A stretch of 64,000 nucleotides of DNA, from assembly GCA_942492935.1 (NCBI GenBank), contig OW818654.1:3410001-3474000 (forward strand). The letters run 5' to 3'. The notes below the pieces were generated by a model, which had not been told where the DNA came from, made no database searches, and worked only from the letters and a program-made list of their open reading frames with translations. The stretch is from JANJUO01 sp942492935 (GTDB lineage: Bacteria; Bacteroidota; Ignavibacteria; Kapaibacteriales; UBA2268). The position numbers and the translations under genes were made by a program. Within the stretch, counting starts at the first letter, position 1; every line of letters starts with the position of its first letter. This document shows positions 1 to 8,508 of this stretch, one piece after another.

Positions 1-207
1 CCAAGATATATCAATAGCAGGATAAAATGCTAAAATTGGGTCAGGTAAAACCACACCGGGTCGAGCTTCTATAAAATTTAAATATCTGGTAAATATAAAC
101 ATTGAAATAGCAAATACAATTACTGTTCCAATAAAATAATATTTATTTCTATTGTTTGACTTAAGATTTGTCCAATTATCTTCAAATTCAAATAGCTTAT
201 TTTGCAT
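1..207 (-). CDS. PAP2-related membrane protein, N-terminal part (runs off left edge)
   Basis: The reverse strand is open from an ATG at 207 to the window edge, giving 69 residues with no stop. After a polar start comes one hydrophobic segment (about residues 25-42), then an ERRxG-like stretch reading EARPGVVLPDP and AFYPAIDISW. That arrangement (a membrane segment, then 'RPGVVLPDP...', then 'P-x-D-(I/L)-(S/T)-W') recalls the N-terminus of phosphatase PAP2-related / sphingomyelin-synthase-like proteins of Bacteroidota. The catalytic histidines would lie outside the window, so the family call is inference. It is divergent from nothing on its right: it lies 39 bp downstream of polA on the same strand and could be co-transcribed with it. 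Confidence 0.55.
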   Translation of the reverse strand, partial: MQNKLFEFEDNWTNLKSNNRNKYYFIGTVIVFAISMFIFTRYLNFIEARPGVVLPDPILAFYPAIDISW

Positions 208-246
208 AAAATTCCCAATTAAAAAATTACAAATATAATAAATAAT

Positions 247-3072
247 TTAATGTGCCTCAAACCAATTTTCACCAATTCCAACTTCCGCTACAACTGGTAC
301 TTCTCCAAGTGGCAAAGCACTTTGCATTAATTCAGTAACTAATTGCTTCATTTCATCAATTTCATTTCTATCTACTTCAAATACAAATTCATCATGAACC
401 TGAATAAGCATTTTTGACTTCATTTTTAATTTTGTCATTTCTCTATCAATGTTTACCATCGCTATTTTCATCATATCTGATGCTGTGCCTTGAATTGGCA
501 TATTGATTGCCGCACGTTCAGCAGCAGTTTTCAAATTATTATTTTTGCTGTTAATATCCGTGAAAAATCTTCTTCTACCCATCAAAGTCTGAGCAAATCC
601 ATTTTGTTGTGTAAAATGAATTGTATCATCCATATATTTTTTTATACCCGGGTATTTTGCAAAATAATTATCAATTATTCGCTTTGCTTCATTTCGTGAA
701 ATAGCAAGTCGCTGCGATAATCCAAAGCTACCCAATCCGTACATAATGCCAAAGTTTACGGTTTTTGCTATTCGCCTTTGGTCAGAATTTACATCACTAA
801 TTTCATTTCCAAATAGTACAGAAGCAGTAGTTGAATGGATATCCAAGCCCTTTTTAAAGCTATCTATCATTTTTTCATCTTTGCACATACTCGCCATTAT
901 TCGTAATTCTATTTGAGAGTAGTCGGCTGATAGAATCAAATTATCCTTATTTCCAGAAACAAATGCCCTGCGAATTTCCCTACCTAACTCTGTTCTGACT
1001 GGTATATTTTGCAAATTCGGGTCAGTTGATGATAATCTGCCAGTTGACGCTACAGTCTGATTAAAAGTTGTGTGAATTCTGTTTGTTTTGGGATTCACTA
1101 ATTTGGGTAGAGCATCAATATACGTTGATTTCAATTTCATTAATGTGCGATATTCTAAAATAAAATTTGCAATTGGATAAGTAAGTGCGAGTTCTGACAA
1201 TACTTCAACATCTGTCGAAAAACCTGTTTTTGTTTTTTTAGCAGTTGGCAACATTAATTTTTCAAATAAAATATGTCCTAATTGCTTAGGTGAATCAATA
1301 TTAAATTCAATTCCAGCTTCGGTAAATATATTTTTTTTCAATTCCGCACTTTGGATTTCAATTTTTGAAGATAATTCAGCAAGTGCATTGGAATCTATTG
1401 CTACTCCATTGCGTTCCATTTTAGTTAAAACTGCAATTGCTGGAAATTCAATATTATAAGCAAGATTTACCAAATTGTTCTTTTCAATTTCTTTTTCAAG
1501 AACGTTTTTCAATTTTAGTGCAACATCGGCATCCTCACAAGCATAATCTGAAATTTCAGCAGGATTAATATCGCGCATTGAAAATTGCTTACTTTTCTTT
1601 TCTCCAATCAAAGAACTAATTGAAATCGGTATATAATTCAACCATTTCTGTGATAATGCGTCCATGTTATGCTTTTGGTCTGGGTCTATCAAATATGATG
1701 CTACCATTGAATCAAAAATAATTGGATTTACATCAATTCCATTTCGGCTTAATATATACATATCAAATTTAACATTTTGACCGCATTTGCCAATTTTTTC
1801 ATTTTCTAAAAGCGGTTTAATTACTTCAAATACATCAGCTTGCGGTAATGAATTTTCCCATTGTACTTCATTTTGCTTTTGGTCAAAATTAAATAAATCA
1901 ACTTCTTGCTGATGGTAATTAATTGAATGAACAGGGATATAGAATGCTTTATTTTCAATTGCGGAAAATGAAATTCCTACAATCTCACAATTATCTCTGT
2001 CTAATGAACTTGTTTCAATATCAAATGATAATATTGAAGAGTGTTCTAATTCCTGTACTGCTGAATGTAATTTTTCAATACTATCAACAAAAATATAGTC
2101 TTTCTTCAAATCTTTTATTGTTTCAATTTCATTAGTTTTAATTTCAATACTTTCAGAAAAAATACTTCTCTCACCCAGATAATCAAAATTATCTTTAATA
2201 CCTTTGTTTCTCCACTTTGTTCTAATTGTATTAAATCCTTGTGAAGCAAAAAAACTATCCAAATTCAAATAATCTGGAGTGTTAAATTTGAATTTTTCAA
2301 TTGAAAATTCATTAGTGATATTAGTATCAATTGTAACAAGAGTTTTTGAAAGAAATGCAGTGTCTTTATTTTCAATAAGCTTATTTTTTACAGCGGGCTT
2401 CTCAATTTTTTCAATATTTTCATAAATATTTTCCAATGAACCAAAGTTTTGAACGAGAGGAATAGCAGTTTTATCACCGATACCCTTTACACCGGGAACA
2501 TTATCTGAAGTATCGCCTATAATTGCCAAAACATCAATAACTTGTGCCGGTTTAACTCCGAATTTTTCAGCAACTCCATCAATATCAATAATTTCAAAAT
2601 CCTCGCCTCGCTTTCCGGGTTTATAAAGTTTTACTTTATCATTTACTAATTGGTAGAAATCTTTATCCGAAGTAACACATGCAACTTCAAAACCATTATT
2701 TGATGCCAATTTAGAATAAGTTCCAATTAAATCATCTGCTTCAAATCCGTGTAATTCAAATCTTGGTAAATTTAAATAGTCAAGCAATAGCTTTATTTTT
2801 GGAATTTGAGGAACTAAATCTTCAGGACAAGCTGAACGATTTGCTTTGTAATCTGGGTATAATTTATGGCGAAACGTTGGTTCTGAAGTATCGAAAATTA
2901 CTGCAATATACTCAGGATTTTCTTTTTCAATCAAAGAAGTAAGTAAATTCGTGAAACCAAATACAGCTCCACTTGGTTCACCGCTTGGAGTCTTCAAACC
3001 TGAAGTAAACAAAGCATGATAAGCCCTAAAAACCAAAGACATTCCATCTATAAGATATAATTTTTTATTCAT
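247..3072 (-). CDS. polA: DNA polymerase I
   Basis: Family A DNA polymerase for Okazaki-fragment maturation and excision repair, 941 residues. In order: an N-terminal 5'-3' exonuclease (about residues 1-290, with FEADDLIGT and the helix-hairpin-helix GVKGIGDKTA), a 3'-5' exonuclease whose SFDIETSSLDRD keeps the D-x-E metal ligands (so proofreading looks intact), and a C-terminal polymerase with motif A DYSQIELRIMA (about 715), motif B RRIAKTVNFGIMYG (about 766) and motif C QVHDEF (about 891). The frame stays open 53 codons upstream, but that extension is not polymerase-like. The ATG at 3072 (MNKKLYLIDGMSLVFRAYHA) fits the family start. The Shine-Dalgarno site is weak. Confidence 0.96.
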   Translation of the reverse strand: MNKKLYLIDGMSLVFRAYHALFTSGLKTPSGEPSGAVFGFTNLLTSLIEKENPEYIAVIFDTSEPTFRHKLYPDYKANRSACPEDLVPQIPKIKLLLDYLNLPRFELHGFEADDLIGTYSKLASNNGFEVACVTSDKDFYQLVNDKVKLYKPGKRGEDFEIIDIDGVAEKFGVKPAQVIDVLAIIGDTSDNVPGVKGIGDKTAIPLVQNFGSLENIYENIEKIEKPAVKNKLIENKDTAFLSKTLVTIDTNITNEFSIEKFKFNTPDYLNLDSFFASQGFNTIRTKWRNKGIKDNFDYLGERSIFSESIEIKTNEIETIKDLKKDYIFVDSIEKLHSAVQELEHSSILSFDIETSSLDRDNCEIVGISFSAIENKAFYIPVHSINYHQQEVDLFNFDQKQNEVQWENSLPQADVFEVIKPLLENEKIGKCGQNVKFDMYILSRNGIDVNPIIFDSMVASYLIDPDQKHNMDALSQKWLNYIPISISSLIGEKKSKQFSMRDINPAEISDYACEDADVALKLKNVLEKEIEKNNLVNLAYNIEFPAIAVLTKMERNGVAIDSNALAELSSKIEIQSAELKKNIFTEAGIEFNIDSPKQLGHILFEKLMLPTAKKTKTGFSTDVEVLSELALTYPIANFILEYRTLMKLKSTYIDALPKLVNPKTNRIHTTFNQTVASTGRLSSTDPNLQNIPVRTELGREIRRAFVSGNKDNLILSADYSQIELRIMASMCKDEKMIDSFKKGLDIHSTTASVLFGNEISDVNSDQRRIAKTVNFGIMYGLGSFGLSQRLAISRNEAKRIIDNYFAKYPGIKKYMDDTIHFTQQNGFAQTLMGRRRFFTDINSKNNNLKTAAERAAINMPIQGTASDMMKIAMVNIDREMTKLKMKSKMLIQVHDEFVFEVDRNEIDEMKQLVTELMQSALPLGEVPVVAEVGIGENWFEAH

Positions 3073-3618
3073 AACAAGACCAAAAATAAATTTCACTTTA
3101 TCAAAACATATAAAATTACGCAAAAATATTGAATTTCTTAAACATTGTTTTTTAAATTGAATAAAAGAGGGGATTAATACTGATTGTAACAGTTCAGAGA
3201 AAAAAAATTGAATATTAGTTATTTTGTACAAAATTCTTTGGAATTCTCATCGTGAATTAATAATTTTACACAACTTGAGATTTCCCAACTAAAAAGAATG
3301 GAGCAAGTGGGGTGTGTATTGATTGATACGGGTTTTGGGCGATATTGCAACCAAAATTAATATCCTACGGAGTTGTTGAATATCTCTATGGTTTCTTTGT
3401 TACAAATAGGTAATCCTACTAAGATTTTCAAGGAATTTCTTTATTTTTTCAACTTGTTCAAATTGTACTCTTATTTATTTAAATAACAAAGTAAATTGAA
3501 AATTATAAAATGGCTGATAGTCTCATAATAAATAATAATTTATTTGAATATTTTTCACAATTTATTAGAGTAAATCGTCAATAGTTAATTATTGTGAATT
3601 TAATATGAAATTATTATT
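3073..3618. other. Intergenic region between divergent polA and a DUF5683 gene
   Basis: This 546-bp AT-rich divergent promoter region has no convincing gene. It holds a degenerate right half of the GTAAC mosaic element (3361-3439), recognisable from TTTGTTACAAATA and GATTTTCAAGGAATTTC. No tRNA or riboswitch fold was recognised. Confidence 0.6.
3361..3439. repeat. Degenerate GTAAC mosaic element (right half)
   Basis: The sequence carries TTTGTTACAAATA, an eroded AATCC-ACTA-AGATT hairpin and TTTTCAAGGAATTTC in the same order as the right ends of the better copies at 15144-15350 and 48487-48680. An upstream block TCCTACGGAG corresponds to the CAACTCC-GTA-GGAGTTG module. The left end is not recognisable. 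Confidence 0.55.
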
Positions 3619-4164
3619 TTGAAAGTACTATTATATATAGCATTAATCTTCATTCTTGTAAATATTAAAATTTTTGCAGAAATGACTGATACAAATTCTG
3701 TTAGAGTTCAATCAATTAATTTAGTAGATTCAGCAAAAAATATGAAATCAGTTTCAAAACTTACCAAAGATCCGATGGGAGCAGTTTGGCGTTCATTGGT
3801 TTTGCCTGGTTGGGGACAATGGTATGTTGAAAGTTATTGGAAAGCACCAATATTTTTTGCAGGAGCAGGTGGGTTAATGGGTGCAATTTTGTGGAATAAT
3901 GCCGAATATCAAAAAGAGGCAGATTATTTGACAACTTTAGATAAAAGTCATAAAGATTATAGTATAACCAAATTGAGACGAGAGTATTTTAGAGATAACA
4001 GAGACCAAAGTGCTTTTTATTTGCTTGTAGTCTATATTTTTGCTGCAGTTGATGCCTATACAGGTGCTCATTTGTATGATTTTAGTGTTGATGACGATTT
4101 GTCTTTTGGTTATCAATTCGATAGAAATGGAAATTTTATGGTTGGATTTAGTGTGAAATTTTAA
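3619..4164 (+). CDS. DUF5683 domain membrane protein
   Basis: A 181-residue protein with a signal-peptide-like start (KVLLYIALIFILVNIKIFA). It then has the block common in Bacteroidota DUF5683 proteins: DPMGAVWRSLVLPGWGQ, a short hydrophobic stretch (APIFFAGAGGLMGAIL), a charged linker, a second hydrophobic stretch (FYLLVVYIFAAVDAYTGAHL) and a beta-rich tail. Function is not established. The only start that keeps the signal peptide is TTG at 3619. An ATG at 3605 opens a five-codon frame whose TGA overlaps this TTG. The ABC ATPase starts 7 bp after the stop, so the two are probably one operon. Confidence 0.75.
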   Translation: MKVLLYIALIFILVNIKIFAEMTDTNSVRVQSINLVDSAKNMKSVSKLTKDPMGAVWRSLVLPGWGQWYVESYWKAPIFFAGAGGLMGAILWNNAEYQKEADYLTTLDKSHKDYSITKLRREYFRDNRDQSAFYLLVVYIFAAVDAYTGAHLYDFSVDDDLSFGYQFDRNGNFMVGFSVKF

Positions 4165-4171
4165 TTGAATT

Positions 4172-5254
4172 ATGATAAATATTGAATACAGAAATATAAG
4201 CAAACAATATCAAAAAGGAACTGTTGCCGTTTCAAATGTAAATTTTATGGTGAAAAATGGTGAGTTTCTCGTATTAGTAGGTCCATCAGGGTGTGGAAAG
4301 TCAACCATACTTAGAATGACAGCCGGGTTAGAAGATATTACAAACGGTGAAATATTTTTTGATGGGAAATTAATTAATAATGTAGCTCCAAAAGATAGAA
4401 AAATTGGAATGGTATTCCAAAATTATGCTCTTTATCCTCACTTAACAGTTTTTGAAAATATTGCTTTTCCTTTGAAAATCGCAAAAGAGAATAGTAATTA
4501 CATCAATAAAAGAGTTGATGAAATAGCAAATATAGTTGATTTAACGGATTTTTTATCACGCAAACCTAAAGAATTATCCGGTGGTCAAAGACAAAGAGTT
4601 GCACTCGGAAGGGCTATTGCACGTAAACCAAATGTATTTCTATTTGATGAACCATTGTCTAATCTTGATGCTAAATTAAGAGTGCAGATGAGAACTGAAA
4701 TAATAAATTTGCAAAAAAGTATCGGTTCTACAGCTATTTATGTTACTCACGACCAAACTGAAGCAATGACGATGGGTGAACGACTTGTTGTTATGAAGGA
4801 TGGGAATATTATGCAAATTGCAACACCTTCTGAACTTTACAATAACCCTGATGATTCATTTGTTGCAGGATTTATAGGTAGTCCTCAAATTAATTTCTTT
4901 GAAGGTGAAATTATTTTTGAAAACGGTATAAAATTTAAAGAAAATAGCAATGGAATTGAAATTAGATTAGACGAGAAAGTATTCAAATCTACACCAATTG
5001 CTCAGAAAGTTACTTTAGGAATCCGACCAGAAAATATTAAAATCACAAATAATTCTAACGAGTACTCTTTTAATTCCAAGATTACAAATATTGAGTATCT
5101 TGGCTTCGAAATGCTTGTTTATTTTAAAACGAATAATAATTTAAAATGTTTAAGATGTATCCCAAATAATGATTTAGTTATTGACAATAATTATTCTTTT
5201 GAACTTAATCCAAATGAAATAAAGTTATTTAATCAAGAAGGAAAAAGAATTTGA
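4172..5254 (+). CDS. ABC transporter ATP-binding protein, UgpC/MalK type
   Basis: A 360-residue ATPase of the sugar/glycerol-phosphate importer class. Visible motifs are Walker A GPSGCGKST (residues 37-45), Q-loop VFQNYALYPHLTVFENIAFP, signature LSGGQRQRVALGRA, Walker B VFLFDEPLSNLDAKLR and H-loop YVTHDQTEAMT. After about residue 235 comes a TOBE-type regulatory region including VTLGIRPENIKI. No permease or binding-protein gene is nearby, so it is an orphan. Such ATPases can serve several permeases encoded elsewhere (known for MsmK-type proteins; inference here). It follows the DUF5683 gene by 7 bp. The substrate cannot be told from sequence. Confidence 0.9.
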   Translation: MINIEYRNISKQYQKGTVAVSNVNFMVKNGEFLVLVGPSGCGKSTILRMTAGLEDITNGEIFFDGKLINNVAPKDRKIGMVFQNYALYPHLTVFENIAFPLKIAKENSNYINKRVDEIANIVDLTDFLSRKPKELSGGQRQRVALGRAIARKPNVFLFDEPLSNLDAKLRVQMRTEIINLQKSIGSTAIYVTHDQTEAMTMGERLVVMKDGNIMQIATPSELYNNPDDSFVAGFIGSPQINFFEGEIIFENGIKFKENSNGIEIRLDEKVFKSTPIAQKVTLGIRPENIKITNNSNEYSFNSKITNIEYLGFEMLVYFKTNNNLKCLRCIPNNDLVIDNNYSFELNPNEIKLFNQEGKRI

Positions 5255-5290
5255 TACTAAGTTGCCTTCAAAGATAAAAGATATTTATCT

Positions 5291-5438
5291 TTGAAAATTT
5301 CAACGGGAATTAATGTTTGTAACAAGAAACCCCACACTTCGACACTTCGACAGGCTCAGTGCAACGCAGCTCAGTGCAACGCCTAACCTTTACAAGTGGA
5401 AGGAATTGGCGTAAGTCTAACAATATTAGTGGGGTTTA
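5291..5438. repeat. GTAAC mosaic element, left end with unrelated interior
   Basis: It begins with TTGAAAATTTCAACGGGAAT and AATGTTTGTAAC, the left end of the mosaic family. The interior is replaced by a CTTCGACAGGCTCAGTGCAA block, also seen near 30393-30450. It closes with AGTGGGGTTT, which mirrors the early AAACCCCAC. The usual right end is absent. Small reading frames across it are repeat-derived, not genes. Confidence 0.6.
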
Positions 5439-5542
5439 AAACAGTCATTCTGAACTCGTTTCAAAATCCAATTCTTGTTTCTCCCCGTCATTCTGAACTT
5501 GTTTCAGAATCCAATTCACTATTCATACTATTTTCTAAACAA

Positions 5543-5573
5543 GATGTCCAACACTTTGAAAGTGCTGGACATC
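5543..5573. repeat. 31-bp GATGTCC palindrome (one mismatch)
   Basis: Left arm GATGTCCAACACTTT; the right arm reads AAAGTGCTGGACATC, with one T-to-C change that leaves a possible A-C mismatch in a 15-bp stem. Confidence 0.8.
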
Positions 5574-5814
5574 TGAATATATTAGATTCCGCATCAAGTG
5601 GGGAATTTCCTGGAAAACAAAGTCATTCCGAACATAGTGAGGAATCCAGTGCCTTTAGCAATGCCTCTATGTCGCTCCTACGGAGCTTCAACTAAAAAAA
5701 ACAAATCTGTTCTATTAAGATGTCGCAACTACGTTGCTAAATACAATAGCAAGAATTATGTCCTTCTGAACTTGTTTCAGAATCTATTCACTATTCATGT
5801 CATTTTCTAAACAA

Positions 5815-5845
5815 GATGTCCAACACTTTGAAAGTGTTGGACATC
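5815..5845. repeat. 31-bp GATGTCC palindrome
   Basis: Perfect 15-bp arms GATGTCCAACACTTT and AAAGTGTTGGACATC around a single central base. Confidence 0.85.
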
Positions 5846-5956
5846 TACAAAGCCATAGATTCCGCATCAAGTGCGGAATGACACGGGAAAAACCGTCATT
5901 CCGAACATAGTGAGGAATCCATAAAAATAAGGTTTATTTGTTCTTAGATTTTCATG

Positions 5957-6023
5957 TTCTACTAAGGTTTGCAAGTGTTCAGATTTTAAAACAACTTATT
6001 TAAATTATTAACCTTAGTAGAAA
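5957..6023. repeat. Inverted repeat with CTACTAAGG arms
   Basis: TTCTACTAAGGTTT at 5957-5970 is mirrored by AACCTTAGTAGAAA at 6010-6023, about 40 bp apart. The same arms enclose the 19-bp tandem array at 8041-8184, so they form a separate repeat family. Confidence 0.7.
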
Positions 6024-6096
6024 GCAAAAACTCAATGACAACTAACCTTATTATTTATATTACGTTAATTTATTTTCAATTCTTGAAACTAAGAAG

Positions 6097-6378
6097 TTAT
6101 TTCGAAAGAAGACCTCGAAGAGGTCAAATGCTTATAGAATAAATTATTTACACATAAATGCGACCTCGGGGAGGTCGAATCGTAGTAATTTCTAATTCAT
6201 TTCTATAATCTTTGAATCTCTTTGAGATTAAAAATATTCCTTTGAAATAACGACCTCGAAGAGGTCAAATGCTTATAGAATAAATTATTTACACATAAAT
6301 TCGACCTCGGAGAGGTCGAATCGTAGTAATTTCAAATTATTTTCTATAAATTATTGAATCTCTTTGAGATTTAGTAAG
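6097..6378. repeat. Tandem duplication of a 141-bp unit with GACCTC hairpins
   Basis: Two nearly identical units each contain GACCTC-GAA-GAGGTC (6111-6125 and 6252-6266), then a CGACCTCGGNGAGGTCG hairpin (6161-6177 and 6302-6318), then AATCTCTTTGAGATT. The spacing between equivalent hairpins is exactly 141 bp. No gene is seen here. Confidence 0.85.
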
Positions 6379-6462
6379 AAAATAAATTAAAATATCTGCT
6401 TTTTGGGGAAGCAAGGAAATTAATTTCAATTCAGGAAACAAAGCCCAAGCTTCGTTAACTGA

Positions 6463-6565
6463 ATTGAAACCCCACCTAAATCCTCCCCAAAGGGAGGACT
6501 TTACATATTTTATATTTTTGGTTATTACAAACAGGTAATCCCTAACGGGATTTTCAAAGAAAATT
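6463..6565. repeat. GTAAC mosaic element, right half
   Basis: It contains AAACCCCACCTAAATCC, the CTCCCCAAAGGGAG hairpin module, then ATTACAAACAGGTAATCCC and GGGATTTTCAAAGAAAATT, matching the right end of the family. The left end is replaced by unrelated sequence. Confidence 0.65.
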
Positions 6566-6585
6566 ATTTTTTTTCATTTCTGTGA

Positions 6586-6608
6586 AACGAAATGCACTTT
6601 CATGTGTC
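6586..6608 (+). promoter_or_regulatory. Putative ECF-type promoter, AAC-N17-GTC
   Basis: GAAAC ends at 6588 and GTC lies at 6606-6608, separated by exactly 17 bases, followed by ATTATATATG. The start codon is 38 bp downstream of the GTC. The same pair with the same spacing occurs before 8509, 49113 (GTT) and 58363. ECF sigma factors commonly recognise an AAC-containing -35 and a GTC-containing -10 element; the assignment here is inference. Confidence 0.6.
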
Positions 6609-6645
6609 ATTATATATGTGAAGAATTGCAAATTTGGAAAAAGTT

Positions 6646-7935
6646 ATGAAATGTTTATTTTTAATTGGTCTGCTACTTTTATGTGGCAGTAGTTTGTTTT
6701 CACAAGAAATCCCAAATGGTGATGGTGACTTGATTTGGGAGCAAGACATTTGGCCCAGATTCGTTATTGATGCAAAGTTTCATCCAATCACGGGAAATAT
6801 AATTGCTGCTGTGAATCATGAAATATGGGAAATTGATCCGAAAGATGGACACAAAATCAGAGTTTTTGAAGGTACCAATCCTGAAGCTACAACACATACT
6901 TTTTCAACATTACAAATAACGAATGATGGCAAAACTGTTATTTCTGGACCAGGTGGCGGACTTGAGGGCTTAATTATTTGGGATTATGATAGTGGAAAAG
7001 TAAGAAAACGATTTGACAAAGGTGGCCCGCATATGAAAACTTTAGGAATATATCCTGATGATAAAAGAGTGGTTTTCTTTACTTTTCAACTTGCAGATGA
7101 ATCTCAACAAAGATTCCTGGTAATCTATAATTTCGAGAATGATAGTATAATCAAGAAAGTAAACATTTCACCCAAAGGAACGCAAAATATGACACTTTCA
7201 AAAGATGGTAAATATCTTGCAATAGCTTTCAGATATAAAAATTCAAGCGGAGTTTGGGATTTATTAATGGAACTCTGGGATGCAGAAACACTAACACACA
7301 TAAGAGATTTTGGCGAGGCAGTTTCTGCAAATGAATTTTGGGATGTAAAAATCTCAAACGATAACCAATATGTTGGGTTTAGGGCTAATAATAAATTTTA
7401 TCTATATAAACAAAATGGAGAAATTGAAAATGTAAATAGTATTATTGATGCTGAATACTTTCAATTTACACCAGATAGCAGATTTATTTTATTAGGTGGG
7501 CAAAATAAGGAAGGTAACTATATAGCTTTAATTAAAGAATTAAATTCAATAAAAATACCATATCATTATACTTTGCCAAGGGGGATATTTTTGTTTAATG
7601 AAAAAAATGAACTATTTTCACATGGTATGTACAATAAGTTGTTTTATTTCACCAATCGTTGGTTTACCGTTGATGTCAAAGACAATCAAATCGATTCCAC
7701 ATTTAAAATCAATTATGCAGAAAAGAAATTGTTCATTGAAAACTCTACAAATCAGATTTTGAAATCATTAGAAATAACAGATATTAACGGTAAGATTCTT
7801 CACACTATTAATTTAGACTTCGATACTAATTTAAAACTTAAATTTGATATTACATTTATACCTGGTGTTTACTTTGCAACAATACATACAGAATATGGAA
7901 AGATTTATTCACAAAAATTTATTGTTTTGGAGTAG
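6646..7935 (+). CDS. T9SS-sorted beta-propeller (WD40-like) secreted protein
   Basis: A 429-residue protein with a clear signal peptide (MKCLFLIGLLLLCGSSLFSQ). Repeated propeller-like strands follow (NDGKTVISG, SKDGKYLAIAF, SNDNQYVGF, TPDSRFILLGG). The C-terminal region ends in strands typical of T9SS type A sorting domains (LKSLEITDINGKILHTI, FIPGVYFATIHTEYG). A frame extends to a TTG at 6634, but ATG 6646 starts the signal peptide. It should cross the outer membrane through T9SS and be anchored or released. Its layout resembles the larger protein at 49113, which shares the promoter-like motif. Its ligand or role is unknown. Confidence 0.8.
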   Translation: MKCLFLIGLLLLCGSSLFSQEIPNGDGDLIWEQDIWPRFVIDAKFHPITGNIIAAVNHEIWEIDPKDGHKIRVFEGTNPEATTHTFSTLQITNDGKTVISGPGGGLEGLIIWDYDSGKVRKRFDKGGPHMKTLGIYPDDKRVVFFTFQLADESQQRFLVIYNFENDSIIKKVNISPKGTQNMTLSKDGKYLAIAFRYKNSSGVWDLLMELWDAETLTHIRDFGEAVSANEFWDVKISNDNQYVGFRANNKFYLYKQNGEIENVNSIIDAEYFQFTPDSRFILLGGQNKEGNYIALIKELNSIKIPYHYTLPRGIFLFNEKNELFSHGMYNKLFYFTNRWFTVDVKDNQIDSTFKINYAEKKLFIENSTNQILKSLEITDINGKILHTINLDFDTNLKLKFDITFIPGVYFATIHTEYGKIYSQKFIVLE

Positions 7936-8040
7936 GTGAAATTCTTGACGTTATGGAGAAAAGCAAATTCCAGATGTCTCACTTTTGGACTGGAAGTACG
8001 AAAACGATTAAAAATAAGGTTAAATATTTTGGGAAACTTT

Positions 8041-8184
8041 TTTCTACTAAGGTATATGATTGAAAATAAGGTTTTTGAATGTCTAATATTTTAAAAAATA
8101 ACTAATATTTTAAAAAATAACTAATATTTTAAAAAATAACTAATATTTTAAAAAAACTAATATTTTAAAAACCTTAGTAGAAAA
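8041..8184. repeat. 19-bp tandem array inside CTACTAAGG inverted arms
   Basis: The unit CTAATATTTTAAAAAATAA starts at 8083, 8102, 8121 and 8140 (the last shortened by 2), with a partial fifth copy at 8157. The array is bounded by TTTCTACTAAGGT (8041-8053) and ACCTTAGTAGAAAA (8171-8184), which are inverted copies of each other. Confidence 0.85.
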
Positions 8185-8438
8185 TTTAAACCGCCCAAAA
8201 ATCAACCTTATTAATTTCTGGATTCCTCACTTTGTTCGGAATGACGGTGTTCAATGAATGAAACATCTGATATTTTATAAAAACAGTTAGCTGTAATTTG
8301 CACGTGATAATATAATTTAGGTATTTAGTGGGAACAAAATTTCCACAAATTTGATTTCAATTTAGCTCCAAAATTACTTTTTTAATCCTAATTTATGAAA
8401 TTTATTAAAAAAATTTAAAAAAAGTGTAAAAAATTTGA

Positions 8439-8461
8439 AACGAAATGTCATTTGATGTGTC
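8439..8461 (+). promoter_or_regulatory. Putative ECF-type promoter, AAC-N17-GTC
   Basis: GAAAC ends at 8441 and GTC is at 8459-8461, with 17 bases between, then TTTATAATTTT. It lies 47 bp before the ATG of the S8 protease gene. The core GAAACGAAATG and TGTGTC are shared with the site at 6586-6608. Confidence 0.6.
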
Positions 8462-8508
8462 TTTATAATTTTAGGGAATGTTATTTTAAAAAAATATTTG
8501 GATGAAAT

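Larger units (their letters stand above)
5446..5933. repeat. Cluster of short palindromic repeats
   Basis: A dense run of hairpin words: CATTCTGAAC-TTGTTTCAGAAT types, GATTCCGCATCAAGTGCGGAA types, CATTCCGAACATAGTGAGGAATC types, and two copies of the 31-bp GATGTCC palindrome (5543-5573 and 5815-5845). The order varies between the two halves of the cluster, so it looks mosaic. No coding potential is apparent. Confidence 0.75.
7936..8508. other. Intergenic region with short tandem repeats and a promoter motif
   Basis: No gene is seen. The region holds the CTACTAAGG inverted repeat enclosing a 19-bp tandem array (8041-8184), a CATTCCGAAC-type palindrome near 8219-8245, and the AAC-N17-GTC motif at 8439-8461. 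Confidence 0.7.

Noticed and set aside
3073..3231. 53-residue N-terminal extension of PolA
   Set aside because: The extension has no polymerase similarity, while MNKKLYLIDGMSLVFRAYHA at 3072 is the family start.
5396..5810. Two forward reading frames of about 70-100 codons
   Set aside because: They translate palindromic repeat words; no start site, homology or codon pattern supports them.
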